Origin: JAICJR01 sp963848495
GTDB lineage: Bacteria > Actinomycetota > Thermoleophilia > Solirubrobacterales > Thermoleophilaceae
Assembly: GCA_963848495.1 (NCBI GenBank)
Contig: CAWKDV010000002.1
Coordinates: 1,116,001 to 1,180,000 of the forward strand
Direction: 5' to 3'
Length of the DNA stretch: 64,000 nt
Numbering within the stretch: position 1 is the first letter of the stretch; each line of letters starts with the position of its first letter. Shown here piece by piece: positions 60,345 through 64,000 of this stretch. The notes below the pieces were generated by a model, which had not been told where the DNA came from, ran no database searches, and was given only the letters and a program-made list of their open reading frames with translations. A program made the position numbers and the translations under genes.

Positions 60345-61988
60345 CTACGACCGCCGCAGCCGCCCGGCCACCAGCCGCCGGATCTGACCGGCCTCCGGCA
60401 CGCGCAGTACGTGCACGGCGCCGGCGTAGACCACCACCCCGGCGACGATCGCGCTCACGAGCGAGATGATCTGCGCCGACAGCGAGCGCCCGAGCGCCGA
60501 GTCGAGCGCGTACCAGACGCCGTAGCTCGCGCCCGCGAGCGCGACTGCCGCCACCAACATCCGCCCGACCGCCGACAGCGTCCGCCGCCCGTCGATCCCT
60601 CCCAGGTCGCGGTTCAGGATCCGTATCTGGAGCAGCGTCATCGCCGCGGTGCCGGTCACGGTGCCGAGCACCACACCGGAGATCCCGAGCGGCTTGTAGA
60701 GCACCAGCGCCACCAGCGCGTTCAATCCCAGATTGACCGCCGCCAGAGGCGTGGTGATCCAGGTGCGCTGCAGCGAGAAGAACGTCCGCGAGTAGAGCAG
60801 GCTCATGCCCTCGAACGGCAGCGTGAGCGCCCAGAAGATGATCGCCCGCGACACCAGGTGAGTGGCCTCGGGCGTGAACTCGCCGCGCTGGTACACGAGC
60901 CGCGTGGCCGGCACGGCCAGCACCATCATCAGGGCGGCGGCCGGGATCAGCAGCAGGCAGATCTGCCGCACCCCGCCCGCCATCCGGGCGCGCAGCTGGT
61001 CGCGCTCCCCGCGCACCGCGTGCCGCGCCAGCGTGGGGAAGAGGATCGTCGCGATGGCGACGGAGAACAGCCCCTGCGGCACCTGCGCGAGCCGGAAGCC
61101 GCGGTCGATCGCCGCCGGCGCCTCCTTGCTGACGAAGGTGGCGAAGAACGAGTCGACGAGCAGGTTGAGCGAGACGATGCCGAGCGCGATCGTCACCGGC
61201 AGCATCAGCTTGAGCACCCGCCGGACGTGCGGGCTGCGCCAGTCGAGCGAGAACGAGAAGCCCCCGCCGCGCCCGCGCAGCCAGGGCATCGGCAGGAGCA
61301 TCTGCACCACGGTGCCGGCGAGCACCCCGATCGCGTATGCGTAGATGCGGTGGTCCGGCGAGAACAGCGGCGGCAGCGCGATCAGGCAGCCGATCACCAC
61401 GAAGTTCCACGCCAGCGGGGCCAGCGCGGGCGCGGCGAAGTGGTCGAACGAGTAGAGCATCCCGACTACCAGCCCGGAGATCCCGAGCAGCGGAACCGTG
61501 AGGAACAGGATCTGGGCGAGGTGCGTGGTGAGGTGCTTGAGGGAAGGCTCGTCGTGGAAGCCGGGCGCGAACAGCGGCACGAGGACCGGCGCCGCGAGCA
61601 CGAACACCGCGGTGAGGGCCCCCATCGCCAGGCAGATCAGCCACAGGAGCGCGGACGCCACGCGGAACGCCTCCTTGCGGTCGCCCCGCTCGAGCAGCTC
61701 GGTGAACACCGGCACGAAGCCCGCCTGGAGCGGCCCCTCCGCGAACAGCGCGCGCAGCACGTTCGGCACCTGGTAGGCGATCGTGAACGCCGACATCGGG
61801 CCGGTGACGCCGAACTTGCTCGCCGCCAGGATCTCGCGCACGAGGCCGGCGATGCGGGACAGGCCGGTGGCCGCCGAGTAGAAGGCCGTATTGACGACCA
61901 GGTGGCGCCGGTGCTCCGGCGTGCCGGGCTCCGGCAGCGGGGCAGGGGCCTGCTCCGCGCCCGGTGGCACGGCGCTGGGGCCCGTCAC
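60345..61988 (-). CDS. murJ: Lipid II flippase MurJ
   Basis: A 547-residue MATE/MOP-fold transporter with 14 predicted membrane segments. TGLSRIAGLVREILAASKFG and MSAFTIAYQVPNVLRALFAEG, with AFVPVF-like GFVPVFTELLERG, are the MurJ/MviN signature including the essential Arg residues. It carries lipid II across the membrane for peptidoglycan synthesis. The GTG start is divergent from asnB with a 78-bp gap. murI, another wall gene, begins just past asnB. Confidence 0.92.
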   Translation of the reverse strand: MTGPSAVPPGAEQAPAPLPEPGTPEHRRHLVVNTAFYSAATGLSRIAGLVREILAASKFGVTGPMSAFTIAYQVPNVLRALFAEGPLQAGFVPVFTELLERGDRKEAFRVASALLWLICLAMGALTAVFVLAAPVLVPLFAPGFHDEPSLKHLTTHLAQILFLTVPLLGISGLVVGMLYSFDHFAAPALAPLAWNFVVIGCLIALPPLFSPDHRIYAYAIGVLAGTVVQMLLPMPWLRGRGGGFSFSLDWRSPHVRRVLKLMLPVTIALGIVSLNLLVDSFFATFVSKEAPAAIDRGFRLAQVPQGLFSVAIATILFPTLARHAVRGERDQLRARMAGGVRQICLLLIPAAALMMVLAVPATRLVYQRGEFTPEATHLVSRAIIFWALTLPFEGMSLLYSRTFFSLQRTWITTPLAAVNLGLNALVALVLYKPLGISGVVLGTVTGTAAMTLLQIRILNRDLGGIDGRRTLSAVGRMLVAAVALAGASYGVWYALDSALGRSLSAQIISLVSAIVAGVVVYAGAVHVLRVPEAGQIRRLVAGRLRRS

Positions 61989-62066
61989 GGTGTGGCGCTG
62001 CGGTTCACGGGAGCACGAACTAAGGTGGCGGCGTGGCCGTGGAAGCTACAGCGGGCCGCTGACTGC

Positions 62067-63944
62067 ATGTGCGGGATAGCGGGCATTTACTCCGCCGGCG
62101 GGGAGATCGACCGCGAGCTGGTGCGCGCGATGGTGGCGCGCCTCCATCACCGCGGCCCCGACGGCCAGGGCGAGCACTCGGACGGCCACATCGCACTCGG
62201 CATGCGCCGCCTGGCGATCATCGATCCCGAGCACGGCCAGCAGCCGCTCTTCAACGAGGCAGGCGACGTCGTGGCGATCTTCAACGGGGAGATCTACAAC
62301 CACAAGGAACTGCGGGAGGAGCTGCTCGTCAAGGGCCACCGCATGCACTCGCACAGCGACGGCGAGGTGATCCCGCACCTCTACGAGGAGCACGGCGCGG
62401 ACTTCGTCGAGCGCCTCAACGGCATCTTCGCCATCGCCCTCTGGGACGCCGGCAAGCAGACGCTCCACCTCGCGCGCGACAAGTTCGGCGTCAAGCCGCT
62501 CTACTGGTCGGAGGCGAACGGCCGGCTGACCTTCGCCTCGGAGCTCCGGGCTCTGCTCGTCGACCCGGCGCTGTCGCGCGAGCTCGACCTCACCGCGATC
62601 GACCAGTTCCTCACCTTCCGCTTCGTGCCGGCGCCGCGCACGCCGTTCGCCGCGGTGAGCAAGCTGCCGCCGGCGAGCGCGCTGACCGTTGACGCGCGCG
62701 GCGCCGTGGAGCGGCGCTGGTGGACCGGGGTGCCGCAGCCGACCCGCAGCGACACCGACAACCTGGTGCACGAGTACGCCGACGCCTTCGAGCGAGCGGT
62801 CGTGCGGCAGATGATGAGCGACCGGCCGATCGGCGTGATGCTGAGCGGCGGCGTGGACAGCGCGGCGATCGCCGCCGTGGTGGCGAAGCACGCGCCCCAG
62901 ATGCGCACGTTCACGGTCGGCTTCAGCGGCGGCGGTGAGGGGACGAACGAGATCCCGCTCGCGGCCGAGACCGCCCGCCTGTTCGGCGCCGAGCACGAGT
63001 CCGTGCTGGTCGGCCCGGGCGACTACCTGGAGCGCTTCCCGGATTCGCTGCTCACCCTGGAGGAGCCGGTGGGCTCGACGAGCGCGCTGGCGGTGCGCTT
63101 CGTGGCCGAGCTGATGAAGCCGAGCGTGCCGGTGGCCCTCACCGGCCAGGGTGCCGACGAGCCGCTCGGCGGCTACGGCCGCCACCTCGGCGTGAAGGTC
63201 GCCGCCGGGCTGCGCACGGTCGCGCCGCTCACGCGCCCGCTCGCGCGGCTGGCTGAGCGCACCAGCAACCCGCAGCTGCGCCGTGGCCTGGCCACGCTCG
63301 ACGCGAAGGGCGACGCCGAGCTGCTCCTGTCCGCCTACAGCATCTTCCGCGAGCCCGACAAGCGCCGCCTCTACGGCGAGCGCATGCGCGGCCTGATCGG
63401 GGACCCCGAGCTGGCTGAGGTCGTCGAGCGCCATCGCCGCCGCGTGGCCAAGCTGCCGGCGCTCGCGCAGATGCTCTACGTGGACACGCGCCTGACGCTG
63501 CCGGACGAGCTGCTGCTGATCGCCGACAAGATGTCGATGGCCGAGTCGGTGGAGCTGCGCGTTCCGTTCCTCGACCAGGACCTGGTGGCGCTCGTCGAGT
63601 CGATGGAGCCGTCGCAGAAGGTGCGCGGGCGCACCGGCAAGTGGATCCACAAGCGGGCGATGGAGCGCCTCCTGCCCGAGCGGATCGTGAACCGCCGCAA
63701 GCTCGGCTGGGACACGCCGCTCGACCGCTGGCTGCGGGCCGAGCTGCGGCCGCTGCTCGAGGAGGTGCTACTCGGCGAGGGCGAGCTCTGCCGCGAGCTG
63801 TTCCAGGAGAGCGAGCTGCGCCGCCTCATGTCGACACACGAGCGCGGCGAGCTCGACCTCACCAAGCCGCTCTTCTGCCTGCTGAGCCTCGGGCTCTGGT
63901 ATCGCGGCTTCGTGACGAGCGCCGCCCCAGCCGCTGTCGGCTAG
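62067..63944 (+). CDS. asnB: Glutamine-hydrolysing asparagine synthase
   Basis: A 625-residue two-domain enzyme. The N-terminal amidotransferase begins MCGIAGIYS with Cys2 as nucleophile, plus LHHRGPDGQGEH and FNGEIYNHKELR. The synthetase domain has the ATP loop GVMLSGGVDSAAIAAV and LPDELLLIADKMSMAESVE. It makes asparagine or amidates another carboxylate from glutamine. ATG at 62067 is required by Cys2; the much longer open frame upstream is antisense to murJ. No clear ribosome site is present. Confidence 0.92.
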   Translation: MCGIAGIYSAGGEIDRELVRAMVARLHHRGPDGQGEHSDGHIALGMRRLAIIDPEHGQQPLFNEAGDVVAIFNGEIYNHKELREELLVKGHRMHSHSDGEVIPHLYEEHGADFVERLNGIFAIALWDAGKQTLHLARDKFGVKPLYWSEANGRLTFASELRALLVDPALSRELDLTAIDQFLTFRFVPAPRTPFAAVSKLPPASALTVDARGAVERRWWTGVPQPTRSDTDNLVHEYADAFERAVVRQMMSDRPIGVMLSGGVDSAAIAAVVAKHAPQMRTFTVGFSGGGEGTNEIPLAAETARLFGAEHESVLVGPGDYLERFPDSLLTLEEPVGSTSALAVRFVAELMKPSVPVALTGQGADEPLGGYGRHLGVKVAAGLRTVAPLTRPLARLAERTSNPQLRRGLATLDAKGDAELLLSAYSIFREPDKRRLYGERMRGLIGDPELAEVVERHRRRVAKLPALAQMLYVDTRLTLPDELLLIADKMSMAESVELRVPFLDQDLVALVESMEPSQKVRGRTGKWIHKRAMERLLPERIVNRRKLGWDTPLDRWLRAELRPLLEEVLLGEGELCRELFQESELRRLMSTHERGELDLTKPLFCLLSLGLWYRGFVTSAAPAAVG

Positions 63945-63965
63945 TCCTGCCAAGATCTCCCGCCG

Positions 63966-64000
63966 TGGACCGGCCGATTGCCATGTTCGACTCCGGTGTG
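63966..64000 (+). CDS. murI: Glutamate racemase, first codons only
   Basis: A GTG at 63966 opens a frame reading VDRPIAMFDSGV to the window end. The FDSGVGG start is the hallmark of glutamate racemase, which supplies D-glutamate for peptidoglycan. Only 11 full codons are visible, so the call rests on this motif and on nearby murJ. Confidence 0.65.

Noticed and set aside
61989..62066. RNA element between murJ and asnB
   Set aside because: The 78-bp divergent gap shows no stable conserved-looking fold or known riboswitch core.
60411..63944. Very long open frame covering murJ antisense and asnB
   Set aside because: The first 550 codons are the antisense shadow of murJ (Arg/His/Gln-rich, no motif); real coding starts at the AsnB Met-Cys at 62067.

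Overview
This window is a high-GC (about 70%) bacterial chromosome segment with short intergenic gaps, many ATGA/GTGA start-stop overlaps and GTG starts. Gene content (FCD-type GntR and IclR regulators, F420-type nitroreductase, DUF1254, DUF6777, aerobic aromatic catabolism) suggests an actinobacterium. The overall style resembles class Thermoleophilia (Solirubrobacterales), but that placement is inference; no rRNA or tRNA gene lies in the window to settle it.

Region 1 (1-20020) is an aromatic-acid catabolic block. It holds the end of a GMC oxidoreductase, two MFS transporters and a minus-strand operon. That operon encodes an extradiol dioxygenase, an RraA-like aldolase (LigK/GalC type), a PIG-L hydratase (GalB type), a DUF6282 protein, an NAD-dependent reductase and a benzoylformate-decarboxylase-like ThDP enzyme. 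Around it lie a GntR/FCD regulator, an LDH/MDH-family 2-hydroxyacid dehydrogenase with an unusual specificity residue, a benzaldehyde-type dehydrogenase and an IclR regulator. The IclR gene faces a complete protocatechuate 3,4-cleavage operon (pcaI-J-H-G-B-D-C plus a VOC protein). Together they suggest aryl-hydroxyacid -> arylglyoxylate -> aryl aldehyde -> aryl acid -> protocatechuate -> beta-ketoadipate, beside a second meta-cleavage lower pathway.

Region 2 (about 20190-27967) is an accessory insertion zone. It contains a dead IS1182-family element, a secreted beta-propeller protein, an F420-type reductase, an orphan ORF and a SIR2-like gene cut at its 5' side by an intact IS256-family element with a clear 8-bp target duplication. 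An IS481-family element abuts a sigma-factor gene.

Region 3 (28000-42406) is mostly core or housekeeping: an ECF sigma factor with SnoaL-like tail, a JAMM protease, a zinc-ribbon/DUF2007 protein, a glycosidase remnant, paired acyl-CoA dehydrogenases, an HD-GYP protein, a metallopeptidase, a secreted penicillin acylase, lgt, DUF1802, a hydroxyacid-dehydrogenase homologue and a secreted PHP protein.

Region 4 (42495-46556) carries hyuB, hyuA and a small zinc protein. Their frames are broken by twelve single-base insertions while everything else in them stays coding-like. It is either a local sequence-quality problem or a very recent, odd decay.

Region 5 (46706-64000) has nadB, an HDAC-like deacetylase, a glycosyltransferase, secreted proteins (beta-propeller, DUF1254, DUF6777), an aldo/keto reductase fused to a P-loop kinase and HAD-like tail, an orphan Flp-type pilin, murJ, asnB and the first codons of murI. 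Recurrent signals include a family of 7-bp tandem repeats at four loci and TAnnnT boxes 6-11 nt before many start codons, suggesting leaderless mRNAs.
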